Below are positions 45,369 through 55,883 of a DNA stretch of 64,000 bases, in pieces (position 1 is the first letter of the stretch; each line of letters opens with the position of its first letter). The position numbers and the translations under genes were made by a program. The DNA is taken from contig NW_026705220.1 in NCBI RefSeq assembly GCF_029867415.1, positions 310,001 through 374,000 on the forward strand. The letters are read 5' to 3'. Source of the stretch: Vicia villosa. Lineage: Eukaryota; Streptophyta; Magnoliopsida; Fabales; Fabaceae. The notes under the pieces were generated by a model, which was not told the origin of the DNA, did no database searches, and worked only from the letters and a program-made list of their open reading frames with translations.

Positions 45369-46526
45369 TTAATCAATCTTGTCGTGACTATGAATGGGAG
45401 CGGTGATCACTACAGGAGTCTTGGGATGATTGAATTCAATTTCACCAGCATCGATCATGTCTTGAATCTTGTTCTTCAATGGCCAACAATCATTTGTATC
45501 ATGTCCAGGGCTATTGGAATGATATGCGCACCTCGCATTGGGCTTATAGCTAGGAGCGGAAGTGTTGGGCTTTACAGGAGGATCCCTCACAGTAATCAAG
45601 TTTGCTTTCAACAAATGTTGTAATGCCTGAGCCAGTGATATGTTGATCTTCGTGAACTGACGCTTAGGTGCATTTGGCTTGCGTCTTTGTTGTTGTGGAA
45701 ATGCCCCAGCGGATAGGTTGTGTTTATTACGACCTTTCGGGTTATGCACAATATTAGCCATAGGAGGTTCCTCAGGTAAGTTGAAGTCAATGATCTGGTC
45801 GTCGATTAAATCTTGGATCTTATTCTTCAATAGCCAGCAATCGTTAGTGTCATGTCTGATGCTATCGGAGTGATAGGCACATCTTGCATTAGGATTATAC
45901 TGATGAGACAAAGTGTTAGGATTCCGAGGAGGATCCCTCAAAGTAATTAGCCCTTTCTTTAGCATCTGTTGCAACGCTTCAGCCAAAGTCATGTTGATCT
46001 TTGTGAATTGTCTTTTAGGCGCGCTACGCTTACGTTGTGGTTGTGATGCTAATGTGGAGATCAGAACTTCCCCAACTTGTTGGTTACGCACAGTATTAGC
46101 CATGTAAGGCCCCTTAATTGAATTGAAGTCAATGATCTTGTCGTCAATTAAGTCTTGGATCTTATGCTTCAATGGTCCATAATCCTCTGTGTCATGACCA
46201 GGACTATTCGAATGATAAGCACATCTCGCATGGTGCTTATACCCAGGAGCAGGATTTGTAGGAATTGAATATGAAGGTAATAAGGTTATCAAGTTCTGAT
46301 TGAGCAGTTGTTGCAGAACTTGGGACATCGGCATGTGCAACGGAGTGAATGATCGCTTGGGTTTGGATTTCCATGTACCTTGACCATCTTGTTGCCTATG
46401 TTGATCTTTTTCCTTCTCGATCAAAAGTGCCTTCAGTTCTTCTTGCCCCTTGGCCAAGTTAAAAATTATTTTCTGGAACTGGTTATTCTGAGCCTGAAGA
46501 TTTTTGACAGATTGTTCGAGATCCAT
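45369..46526 (-). CDS. Gag remnant with three zinc-knuckle-like modules (no capsid)
   Basis: About 385 codons from MDLEQSVKNLQAQ. The N-terminal 45 residues form a coiled coil. Three related modules of about 110 residues follow, each ending in ARCAYHSxSxxHDTxD(C/Y)xxLKxKIQD(L/M)ID. Modules 2 and 3 keep all C, H, H and C positions; in module 1 the last Cys is Tyr. Ogre Gag usually has such a motif after a capsid domain. Here the capsid domain is missing and the knuckle unit is repeated. The protein could bind nucleic acid but probably cannot build a shell alone. No stop interrupts it. Confidence 0.75.
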   Translation of the reverse strand: MDLEQSVKNLQAQNNQFQKIIFNLAKGQEELKALLIEKEKDQHRQQDGQGTWKSKPKRSFTPLHMPMSQVLQQLLNQNLITLLPSYSIPTNPAPGYKHHARCAYHSNSPGHDTEDYGPLKHKIQDLIDDKIIDFNSIKGPYMANTVRNQQVGEVLISTLASQPQRKRSAPKRQFTKINMTLAEALQQMLKKGLITLRDPPRNPNTLSHQYNPNARCAYHSDSIRHDTNDCWLLKNKIQDLIDDQIIDFNLPEEPPMANIVHNPKGRNKHNLSAGAFPQQQRRKPNAPKRQFTKINISLAQALQHLLKANLITVRDPPVKPNTSAPSYKPNARCAYHSNSPGHDTNDCWPLKNKIQDMIDAGEIEFNHPKTPVVITAPIHSHDKID

Positions 46527-46797
46527 TTCCTTGCTGAAATAAACAGCGGAAAGATGAGGCATTTGTTTTTATGAAACCTGTGATGCGATGTTTATGAAGG
46601 ATATGATTATGCATATGCAATGTTTTCAAGGACCTTGAAATTTAAATTTGCTTAAACAAGAAAGAAAGAACAAATTTATTAATAATAATAATAATTAACT
46701 TGTACTTAGTTATGGTTCTTTGCCACTTTTAGGCTTACAAAAGAAAACAAATAAGTAAAACAACTAGATATAATAATAGTAATAAGATAAAACTCCT

Positions 46798-48140
46798 TCA
46801 AGTCTCCCATGGGCGCTTCCTCTTTGATCCAATGAAGTTGTTGATACCTTGCTCCGCCTGAAGTAGTCTTGTGAGTTCTAACACTTGTTTCTCTTTAGCA
46901 TGGAATTGAGCCTCAAAAGTATCTCTTTCTTCTTTCAATTGAACCCATGACTTTTGTAGTTCTTCTAAATCGGTAGGCATGTCCGGATGGAGAATAACCA
47001 AAGGAACCTTTTCTTCACATTCAGGTTCAACAATCACAGGTCTAACATAGGGATATGGCATGACAAAACGTTGAGCGCGAGTGCGCACCCATCTAAGATA
47101 AGGTTCTGAAGGAAAGGAGTTCTTTTGCCCCCAACTTTTGCTATCAACCTTGTACACTTTATTCCAAGCGCGTATGAACTCTCGGCGTTGGTTTTGAACA
47201 TCTTCTTCATAGTTGAAAACAACCCCTTCAATAATCAAGTGATGAGGACCATCTCTTAGAGCATAACCAAACTGTCGTAGGGCTAATGAAGGATTGTAGG
47301 TGATTCCCCCTCTAATGCCAAGGAGAGGCACATTAGGGAATTTCCCACAATGATCGATCATAGTGACGTACTCCTGAGATATGACGTGCCAACGGATATC
47401 TGAATGAGAAAGTGACATGATTCTTCGAGACCATTGCATCTTTTGATCGTTTCTGACCACTGAACGCGGAAGGTGCGAAATAAACCACCTAGCTAGCAAG
47501 GGTGTGCAACACATAAGAGTCCCTCGCTTCTTCATGATACGGGAGTGAAGAGAGTGCAGAATGTCTCCCAGTAGTGTAGGCACTGGGTTGTGGGTTAAAA
47601 GATCTTGATTGCGTGCACGTCAATGAATTGATCAGGATTAGGAAACAAAACCAAACTATATATCAATAAAGCCAAAACATCTTCAAAAGCATGGTAACTC
47701 ATGACTTTCAGAAATTGTCGAGCTTTTCCAAATAAGAATTTGGCCGAGAGACCTTCGACTCCATTCTTGGTGTCCCAGTTGGAAGCAATGTCTGATCTCT
47801 TTAGGTGTAGTGCAGCAACAATAGTCTCAGGTTTGGGAGTGCTCTCCAAACCAGTAAAGGGTAAATGCTCAGAGATGGGTATACCAAGTAAATCCGAGAA
47901 CTCCTCCAAGGTAGGTACCAACTGATAATCTGGAAAAGTGAAGCAATGATGATCGGGATCGAAGAATTGGCATAAGACTCTCATCATATCTTCTTCAAAT
48001 TGGGAGGTGACCAGTCGGAGTAGATAACCATGTCTTTCAGCAAACTTAGAATCTCCAGGAACTTCTAAGGCAAGCTCCTTAAGCTCAGAAGGTATCCCCA
48101 CGAAGTTGAGTCGTACATAATCCCTAGTAGCAAAAGCCAT
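46798..48140 (-). pseudogene. Ogre-type ORF1 (DUF7745-like), one frameshift
   Basis: ATG at 48140 (MAFATRDYVRLNFVGIP). Segments CFTFPDYQLVPTLEEFSDLL and GIPISEHLPFTGLE are hallmarks of the ORF1 protein found upstream of gag in legume Ogre elements. The frame stops near 47595 at a run of four Ts and resumes one frame over from 47593 (PTLLGDILHSLHSRIMKKR, CCTPLLARWFISHLP, YALRDGPHHLIIEG). It ends in a coiled coil (LEELQKSWVQLKEERDTFEA) and a basic tail at 46798. One lost T in the run explains the break. Its biochemical role is unknown. Confidence 0.8.
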
Positions 48141-48844
48141 GTCCTACAAAACAGTACAAATATAAATTTCTTGGTCCTTGAAATTGTTAGTGGATATGAT
48201 ATGCCATGATGTCGTAATGCCAAGTAGATAACAAACACAAGCAAGTCACACAATTGCCTTAAGGGTAGGCTTGCATGAAGTCCATAGGTATATACCCTTC
48301 TTCCTTTCGTTTAGTTGGTTCAACCTGTCCTAAAAGTAACCAGGTTCTATGGTGCTCATATCCCTGATCTTTCTCGTGGGCATTGTCTCAACATAGCACT
48401 CAATCGGCCAGCCAAAAGCATCCCTTGAGTCCAATCTCAATGAGTGTAGCATCGAGTATCAACCGGCTTCAGTCAGGAATCCGAAGCCTGCCATCTCGCT
48501 ACTTCTTATAAGCCAAAGTCAAGTTCAACTAAGGTTCTAAAGGCGAATTAGTGCTCATGACACCACGCGGTAGCCAAATGTCTCCTCGATCAGATTCAAG
48601 GGCCATCAAGACAAACCAAAGCGTCGCACTAACGGTGGCCACCAGTTCAACCATAACGATACATGTCGTACAACTTCCCTGGTCTCATGCCACATACTTA
48701 AGGTACACTAGATCCGGGTGTAGGATCTTTCACACAGCAGAATTCCTAAAACAGCCTTGAAAATTAAGACAAGCAAAACAAACAATAGAAAACAATTAAA
48801 GTGAATCCTAAACTTTTAAGGTAACCCCTCTTTTATCGAATTTT
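48141..48844 (-). other. Leader of the non-autonomous element
   Basis: About 700 bp between the primer site and ORF1 on the minus strand. No gene seen. It would be the 5' untranslated and packaging region. Confidence 0.6.
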
Positions 48845-48861
48845 CCCCAGCAGAGTCGCCA
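48845..48861 (-). other. Primer binding site of the non-autonomous element
   Basis: The minus strand reads TGGCGACTCTGCTGGGG four bases after the LTR end. This is the primer site usually reported for Ogre elements (tRNA-Arg). Confidence 0.75.
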
Positions 48862-49001
48862 GTTCTGTAATACGGTGAACTGACTTTTACGAAATGTGCG
48901 GATAGCAAGAGTCGCCACCGACTTTTATTTTATCCAATATAGAAAGGCTAAAAGAACAGGAAAAGACCTTTTAAAAAGATTTTGAGTTCGGGGGGTAAGT
49001 T

Positions 49002-49034
49002 ATACAAAGGGAAGGTGTAAGGCACCCTTTGTAT
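49002..49034 (-). promoter_or_regulatory. Conserved LTR hairpin (5' LTR copy)
   Basis: Identical to 39056-39088. In the 5' LTR it would lie in the leader of the genomic RNA if the transcription start is upstream of it. Confidence 0.7.
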
Positions 49035-50709
49035 CCATGGTTATCCATGGGCTCTTAATTGCTTAGCTCACTTGTTTGTTTGAATCATTTGAAAAGATTT
49101 TGAATAAGAAAAGATTTTGAAGAAGAACTTTAGCTTGTAAATAAGCGTAGTCTTTTTGAAAAGATTCTTTGAAAAGAGGTGTGAAAAGTAATTTGAATTT
49201 TAGAGCAAGCAATTAGTAGCAACTACCCTAAGTTTGAAAAATCGTTCTTTTAGCTTTTTGGGCGAAAGGATCTATCCATACCATGAGAGGGCAGGAAGTC
49301 TTTCAATTGGATGTTAAAGGGTCATCGAGAAATTATCGTTCACCACAAGACTGTCCCTTGCCATAAAAAAGGCAGGTAGTCTATGGGAAGGATATAATAG
49401 TCATTGAATCTGTTTAGGCATCATGCGAGGATACCTTAGCAATAGGGACAATCACTCTTTATAAGGAAACCTCGGGGGAGTTTCAATAACTTTGAAGGCA
49501 ACATTACATTAGGTATCCTCGGAATCGAGGGACTTTGACTATTTAGCATACTTAGAGGCAACAGGTTTATAAGGCAACAGGCAACAAAGGCAACAAGAGG
49601 GATTACCCTAAAGGTGTGTGTGTGGCACAATCACGTGGTTAATTCAGATATTGTTATCTTGTAATTAGTGATCTAATTTAGTTCAAGGCTTGCACTCCCT
49701 AAGATTACTAACCACAGCAGAAAAATAAAGGCAGAATGAAAATCCTACGCTATTACAATAAACACCTGCGGGGATGGGGAATTAAAAGGCAAAGAATAAG
49801 AAGGAACAATAATTAATCAAAAAATCTTGAATGTCCTGATCTTCCTTGAACCTTCGATTGACCCGACTAATTGAGCTTTGACGGTTGGCTAACCCTGAAA
49901 ATTGGAAAAAGAAAAATAAACACACAGGGTGAGTGTATGGCCAGTTCATTGATATTGAAGATAAAACCATAATTTCAAATCAGAAAGGCAAAAATAAATA
50001 ATTAACTTAAAAGGCAAAAAATAAATATTTAAATTAAAAGGCAAAAATAAATATTTAAATTAGAAGAATAGAATCAAGAACTTAGCTTTGATCCGATATG
50101 GCTCGTAGTCGGAGGAAATCCTGGTGCTAACCCTGAAAAACTACACAAGAAAAACATTTTCAGTGCAGGCATGATCTTCGTAAACCTTGATTAGGTCACA
50201 AATTAACTATGATTAATAGAATAAATAAAAAACCAAATTAATTAATTATTGGTTTTTAATCTAATCACCTAATCCTAATATGTATTTTTTTTATAAAAAA
50301 AAAATTATAATTAATTAAATAATTAAACAATTAATCTAAACATTTAATTATTTAAGTCAATTAAAATAAATATTTTTAATTTGAATGTTTTTATTGAGAA
50401 AAAAGAAATTTATAGCAAAATGTTAAAATAGAATATAAATATAAAAAAAGTTTTGAAAGACTAGATATAAACAAATAAATAAAAACTATGTTATAAAAAA
50501 TAAAAAAATAAAAAATTTAGAAACACTCAGCTCATGTTCCGGTGTGGTGAGCTTGTGGAGGTGCATGGTGGTCCTTCGTATTCAGGTGCGTTGGATCCAT
50601 TGAGAAGCTGATCGGATGGCTGCTGTAGCGAGGGTCCATCAGGCACATGCGTGAGCCAACCATACTGAATCTGCGAGCAACAAAGTTCATGAAAAATTAA
50701 AGGAAATAA

Positions 50710-50785
50710 ACGCAAGAGGCAGGGAACGAACCCCTGCCCTTGCGTATGAAAGACGTAGCGCACTGCCAACTGAGCCAGTTATGAT
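50710..50785 (-). promoter_or_regulatory. tRNA-like sequence with A and B boxes (5' LTR)
   Basis: Same as 40764-40840: B box 50722-50732, A box 50766-50777, one substitution outside the boxes. Confidence 0.6.
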
Positions 50786-51736
50786 TGCTGATATTGAATT
50801 GGGCTGGGATTAATATAAGCAATTAAATGACGTTAATGAACTAAAAAAAACGCCCAGACTTTGTCTTCCTCGTGAAAACTAGAACTTTCAGCCACGGTTA
50901 CTTCATGTTGCTGTGGACCTGTGTAAATCAAAACCTAAATAATACTACAGATAATTTCAAGATAAAACCATGGATCAATGCGAAATCGACCCCTGAATTC
51001 AACTGCGCTATTAGTTTCGTCCGATTTTGGCTCTAACCCGATTTCCCCAAAATCACGAACATGAACCATGGCTATGGTGATTCATAGTACCTGCAACTAA
51101 ACTCCAATTAAACATCACAGATAGTTTGCAAACATCATTCTAAACGCAATAGTACAATCCAAACATGTTTATGATGCACAAATTCGGCAATTCGATTTAA
51201 AAAAAAAGAAGAGGAAAACCGTGAGGTGTGAGACTGGGTTTCTGGAGGCTTCGATCAATGGAAGCGATATGGTTCGTTTCAGAAAGCCACGAGAAAAGCG
51301 TTTTGGATGCGTGAGAGAGCTTGAATTGGCCTCAAAATTTGTTTGCCACAGCACTTGAATTCACGTTTTGTTTTTTGGAACTCCCCTATCTTTCTTGCCG
51401 CGGCCAATCCTCTTCTTCTGTGTGATGCTGCTCTGTATTTATAATGCCAAATTAGGTCTTTCAAATTAATTCCGGATTCAATCTTGTTAAATGCTGATTG
51501 AGTGATATTGAGGATGATTGAGATCTAATGTATCTGAAAGTTTGTAACCGAAACCGTGAATCTTGGATGTCCTCTTTTGCTTTGCTTTAAATCTGGTACT
51601 TGTGAGAAATCTCTTGTTGCAGCTTTTGACTAATTCTTTTATAATAACAACATTAATAATGAAATCTACCTAAAATAAGAGAAATTAAAATTCTATAAAA
51701 CTAAAAAACTTTACTAAAAACGTGACACAAAGAAAT

Positions 51737-51738
<2 letters not shown>

Positions 51739-51813
<75 letters not shown>
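51739..51813. repeat. (TA)n microsatellite, expanded in the 5' LTR
   Basis: About 75 bp of TA repeats; the matching site in the other LTR (41799-41815) has only about 17-20 bp, so the length changed after insertion. Confidence 0.93.
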
Positions 51814-51819
<6 letters not shown>

Positions 51820-51981
51820 TATTTTTTATTTTTATGATGATACTAAATCCTAATATAAAAATAGTAAGTGTTTATTTTATTTATTTAATGGTAATAATAT
51901 TATTATGGTAGTAATAACATAATAAAATTATAATTAAATGCAAAATGACATTAGAAAATAAGTTTAACATATGAAAGGAGG

Positions 51982-52054
51982 CGAAATTCGAACTCGGGTC
52001 TTTTCACCTTTGTACCTTTCACGCTTAAATTCTTACCAACTGGACCATGTCAAT
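51982..52054 (-). promoter_or_regulatory. Second tRNA-like sequence, near the LTR start (5' LTR)
   Basis: Same as 41985-42056: B-box-like 51984-51994, A-box-like 52036-52047. Confidence 0.45.
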
Positions 52055-52110
52055 TATCGAAATAAAAATGACATTTGCAAATATATGAGGGCAAATTTTG
52101 GGGTATGACA

Positions 52111-52115
52111 TACGT
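52111..52115 (+). repeat. Target-site duplication TACGT, right copy
   Basis: Partner of 38915-38919. Confidence 0.92.
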
Positions 52116-52324
52116 GTATAACAAGGTGATTGTTAATCTTTATTTCTTTGATTAAGCATTTCTTATTTCGAGACAAGCCAACCATAGACATGATTCGAAC
52201 TATCATGAGTAACAACCTTTTTGACTATGTCCTAGGATCAATCTAGTCGATCCTGCGAGTAACCAAATCGTATTTATTATAGTTTGGAAGACTAGCGGTT
52301 GTTTACCGGAAATCACCGTAAACA
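52111..52324 (+). mobile_element. 3' LTR of the Ogre/Tat element, second part
   Basis: Begins with the second TACGT copy and continues with the right-hand 209 bp of the LTR to TAAACA (52324), differing from 13355-13563 by one substitution and a 2-bp indel. Confidence 0.92.
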
Positions 52325-52329
52325 GGGAC
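52325..52329 (+). repeat. Right target-site duplication of the Ogre insertion (GGGAC)
   Basis: Partner of 12606-12610 with one mismatch at the last base; the Athila coding frame resumes here. Confidence 0.75.
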
Positions 52330-53514
52330 GAACCCCTCCTATTTAAAAGGGGAATAGATAATATCTTCAGACGATGTGTGCCAGAAGAAGAAGTAGGCAA
52401 CGTCATCGAACACTGCCATGCTGCCCCTTATGGCGGACATGCAAGAACATCTAAGACATACGTCAAGATTTTCCAAGATGGTCTTTATTGGCCTACAGTT
52501 TGGCGCGATGTCCACGCTTACATTTCAAAATGTGACCGATGCCAACGCATTGGGAACATCTCAAGACGTGACGAAATGCCTTTGAGTAACATCCAAGAAG
52601 TAGAATTATTCGACGTTTGGGGTATTGATTTCATGGAACCCTTCCCTTCCTCAATGGGTAATAAGTACATCCTAGTGGCCGTTGACTACGTATCAAAGTG
52701 GATCGAAGCTGTTGCATCACCCACAAATGATACCAAGGTAGTTGTCAAACTATTCAAGAATATCATTTTCCCTAGGTTTGAAACTCCGAGGTTAGTCATA
52801 AGGGATGGAGGATCACACTTTATATCTAAGATATTCAACAAACTTCTAAGTAAGTACGGAGTAAAACATAGAGTGGCAACACCATATCACCCTCAAACTA
52901 GTGGCCAAGTGGAAGTGTCGAATAGGGAAATTAAGAAGATCTTGGAGAAAACTGTATCATTGTCTAGAAAAGATTGGTTAGCAAAACTTAGAGACGCTCT
53001 ATGGGCCTACCGAACGGCCTATAAAACCCCTATTCGAACAACCCCTTATCAATTGGTCTACGGAAAGTCCTGTCATTTACCTTTTGAATTGGAACATAAG
53101 GCCTATTGGGCAATTAAAACATTGAACTTAGATTACTTGAAGGTCAGAGAGAAACGTATTCTGGATATCCATAAGTTGGAAGAACTCCGCTTAAATGCGT
53201 ACGAGAATGCCATCATTTACAAGGAAAGAACCTAGATAAGGCATGACAAGAAGATCATAAAGAAAGATTTCAACATTGGCGACCCAGTCCTCCTATTCGA
53301 TTCAAGACTAGGTCTCTTCCCTGGTAAGCTTCGCTCACGATGGACAGGTCCATTTGAAGTTTCGAAAGTTCTACGGTCAGGAGCAGTAGAAATTAAGAAT
53401 GATTCATGTGCCCCGTTTGTGGTAAATGGACAAAGACTGAAGTTGTACAAAGGGGGAGATCAGCCCGTTGGTTACTCTAGTCATATTCTTATAGACTCTC
53501 CAATACCTACATAA
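52330..53514 (+). pseudogene. Athila-type integrase (resumes after the Ogre insertion)
   Basis: The Athila polyprotein continues from 12610. The HHCC zinc domain runs from [16 protein letters not shown] to CDRCQRIG; the catalytic triad lies in [20 protein letters not shown] and [18 protein letters not shown] at 53233-53235 interrupts the start of the C-terminal domain. The same frame continues through DFNIGDPVLLFDSR, LFPGKLRSRWTGPFEV and VNGQRLKLYKGG to TAA at 53512-53514. The core domain is well preserved. Confidence 0.9.
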
Positions 53515-53658
53515 AGTAAGATCTAACCGTCAAGCTAATGACGTTAAACGAGCGTTGCGTGGGAGGCAACCCATGGTTTATTTTTACTTTTATTTTGTTT
53601 TTAGTACATATGTATATATATTATCTGAACTAATTTCTCGTGTTTTCTGATATTTAGG
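53515..53658 (+). other. Spacer between Athila integrase and the first extra ORF
   Basis: 144 bp including GGGAGGCAACCCATGGTTTA, a phrase common after integrase in Athila elements, then AT-rich DNA. No gene. Confidence 0.6.
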
Positions 53659-54967
53659 ATGAATTACCTCGATGGTATGGTTGTGATTTTCAGGGATGAG
53701 GCGCAGAGAGCCCGTTTTACCGCTTTATTCGCTAGACCTATGGTACCCACTAGGTACCCCGATCAGAGCTGCATGAGAGCACTCGGGATTGAGCCGAGTA
53801 GCAGGTATCTGTGCAACCAACTTGGCTGGAATGATTATGCTGACGATGTCCACAAGACCTACAGGAACCTTACTTTAGAGTTCCTTAGCTCCTTAGACTA
53901 TAACCCATGGGTGGGTGAAAGAGATGGCCGAGGACGGATTAACTTCCGGATGTTTGGCACCGAGTACACCCTAAACATCAAGGAGTTTGGGGATTTACTT
54001 GGTTTCCAAACTGGGCCGACTGCCATTACTTAGATGCCACTGAATTACTTTCTGAGAAGGGATATTGACAAGTTTTGGCAGAATATTACTGATGGAACTA
54101 GCCTTGACCCTTCTGCCCAGCTGTCGAGGAAGATCCATAACCCAGCTTTCTGGTACTTTGAGATGATCCTTTACCACACTTTCTTTGGGAGGAGCTATGG
54201 TGACCACCTAGTCACTGCTGAGGAGGTCTTGTTCCTATATTGTGCTAGCCAGTCCAGACCCATCGCTAGTGGAGGTTTTCTGATAGAGAGCTTAGACTAG
54301 ACCGCCAGATCCACCGTAGGTTTCATACATTCCGGAGGGAATGTGACACAGATAGCTTCTGCTCTAGGCTTGGACAGGATGTTATTTCAGCTGACTCCTT
54401 ACTATGGGTACACCTTTCTGGATCTAGACTTCTGTATGGACCGTGGACTCATGAGGAGAGCCTCTTTCCATCCTTATCAGCACAGGTTGCTCATAGACGA
54501 TCAGACAGTTTACACCTTTACCCTACCTGACCCCCTGATGACATGTGTTTTCAACCCTGCCAACTAAGTATTCTGTGGACGGTTGGGGCAAGACATCCTA
54601 TTCTACACCAGAGGATCCGATTCTTGAGTACACCCCCGGCCCTGAGGACCCTATTCCTGAGTATACCCCCGGACTTGAGGATCCCGTCCCTGAGTACACA
54701 CTCGGACCCGAGGTTGTACACACTACTGTTCTTACTAACAACCTCAACTTGCAGGAACCTGACATCCGCACTCTATTGATCGCCATGCGTACCGAGATAG
54801 CCACGCTCCGGAGTGAGGTGGCCGACCTTCATTTACAATTGGAGCTGAATGATGCCTCCTTTGCTAGTGAGTTAGATGATCTAGCTCACGAGGTGGCAGA
54901 GATGCGGCGCCAGTTTACCAAGTTACGTGGTCCAGACCTTCCTGCAGGGCATCCTCCTGGTTGGTGA
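53659..54967 (+). pseudogene. Athila extra ORF, copy A (ATHILA ORF-1-like)
   Basis: One frame from ATG 53659 to 54567 with two internal TAG codons (54031-54033 and 54298-54300), then a frame change into 54545-54967. The first part (FRMFGTEYTLNIKEFGDLLGF, RKIHNPAFWYFEMILYHTFF) resembles the ATHILA ORF-1 family protein encoded between integrase and 3' LTR; function unknown. The tail has three Pro-rich repeats (DPxxEYTPG type) and a coiled coil (TEIATLRSEVADLHLQLEL). No clear envelope-type membrane segments are seen. Paralogous to copy B at 55884-57346. Confidence 0.7.
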
Positions 54968-54999
54968 TAGATCTATGTTGTTCACGAGATCTCTTGTTT

Positions 55000-55240
<241 letters not shown>

Positions 55241-55335
55241 TATGTTTTTTTCTCTTTTTTGTTGTTGTTATACTAATGTTTTGTTTTCCTGGTCATCATA
55301 ACAAAAATAGAAAAAAAAAATAATATTAACAAATA

Positions 55336-55404
55336 TATATATATATATGTGTTCATATACATGTATATATATACTTCACTAAATATAAAAAAAGGTATAA
55401 AGGA

Positions 55405-55462
<58 letters not shown>
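55336..55462. repeat. TA microsatellites
   Basis: An imperfect TA tract at 55336-55372 and a long pure tract at 55406-55462. ORFs through these encode only Tyr-Ile repeats and are artefacts. Confidence 0.95.
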
Positions 55463-55464
<2 letters not shown>

Positions 55465-55570
55465 TACAAAAAATACATATGTTAGGTACACCCCCAAGAT
55501 ATGAGAAATGATGCAAGAGAAGAAGCCCAAAGGCCCAAGGAGACAGAACCAGTCCAGCCAGTTTTCAACT

Positions 55571-55608
55571 TGCCGCGCCCGCGGTGAGCCTGCCGCGGCC
55601 GCGTGACG
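55571..55608. repeat. Paired CpG words upstream of Athila extra ORF B
   Basis: TGCCGCGCCCGCGGTGA at 55571 and TGCCGCGGCCGCGTGA at 55591, 20 bp apart, in an otherwise AT-rich area. The same CCCGCGG word is paired 20 bp apart in the Athila LTR (58771, 58791). Confidence 0.8.
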
Positions 55609-55784
55609 TAACGGTCACCTAACGGCTAGTTGCTCGAAAACCACACCATTCTTCCCCTTTTCCATTTCCAATCCCATTCTCTACCATTCCTAATCCCCCA
55701 TAACTCCCATTATAATCCATAACCACTCCACCACATTAATTTCCACCATAAATACTCATCAACCACCACTTTCTTCCACCACCT

Positions 55785-55792
55785 ATAAATAC
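55785..55792 (+). promoter_or_regulatory. TATA box upstream of Athila extra ORF B
   Basis: TATAAATA followed by a pyrimidine-rich leader to the ATG at 55884, with the CpG word pair about 190 bp upstream. Suggests an internal promoter. Confidence 0.5.
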
Positions 55793-55883
55793 CCCCTCTC
55801 TTCTACTTTCTTTCTCATACCTTCTCCATCTCTACACTCCATAACCTTCCTACTCTCTTTGCATCCATTTTCAAAAAGATCCC

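Larger units (their letters stand above)
38920..52110 (-). mobile_element. Non-autonomous Ogre-type element, complete with both LTRs
   Basis: 13.2 kb, minus orientation. LTRs are 38920-42113 and 48866-52110, opening TGTCATACCCCAAAATTTG and ending CGTATTACA on the minus strand. It has a tRNA-type primer site and a polypurine tract, and an exact TACGT duplication. The LTRs differ by about 15 substitutions by eye over 3.2 kb (about 0.5%) plus a large TA-repeat length difference, so it is young. The interior has ORF1 and a gag remnant but no protease, RT, RNase H or integrase. Confidence 0.9.
48866..52110 (-). mobile_element. 5' LTR of the non-autonomous Ogre-type element
   Basis: 3,245 bp, nearly identical to 38920-42113. 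Much of the length difference is a TA microsatellite at 51739-51813, only about 20 bp in the partner LTR. Confidence 0.92.
12611..52324 (+). mobile_element. Ogre/Tat-type gypsy element with three later insertions
   Basis: Two matching LTRs of about 953 bp (12611-13563; and 38175-38919 plus 52116-52324) bound the element, with a primer site after the first and a polypurine tract before the second. Subtracting two solo LTRs and one 13.2-kb element leaves about 15.6 kb. The Tat-lineage signature is RT with YIDD, conventional RNase H, a second archaeal-type RNase H, integrase, and extra genes in antisense between integrase and the 3' LTR. The LTRs differ at about eight positions plus two small indels by eye (about 0.8%). 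LTRs of under 1 kb are short compared with classical pea Ogre. Confidence 0.88.

Noticed and set aside
55273..55530. 85-codon ORF with Tyr-Ile repeats
   Set aside because: Translation of a TA microsatellite, not a membrane protein.
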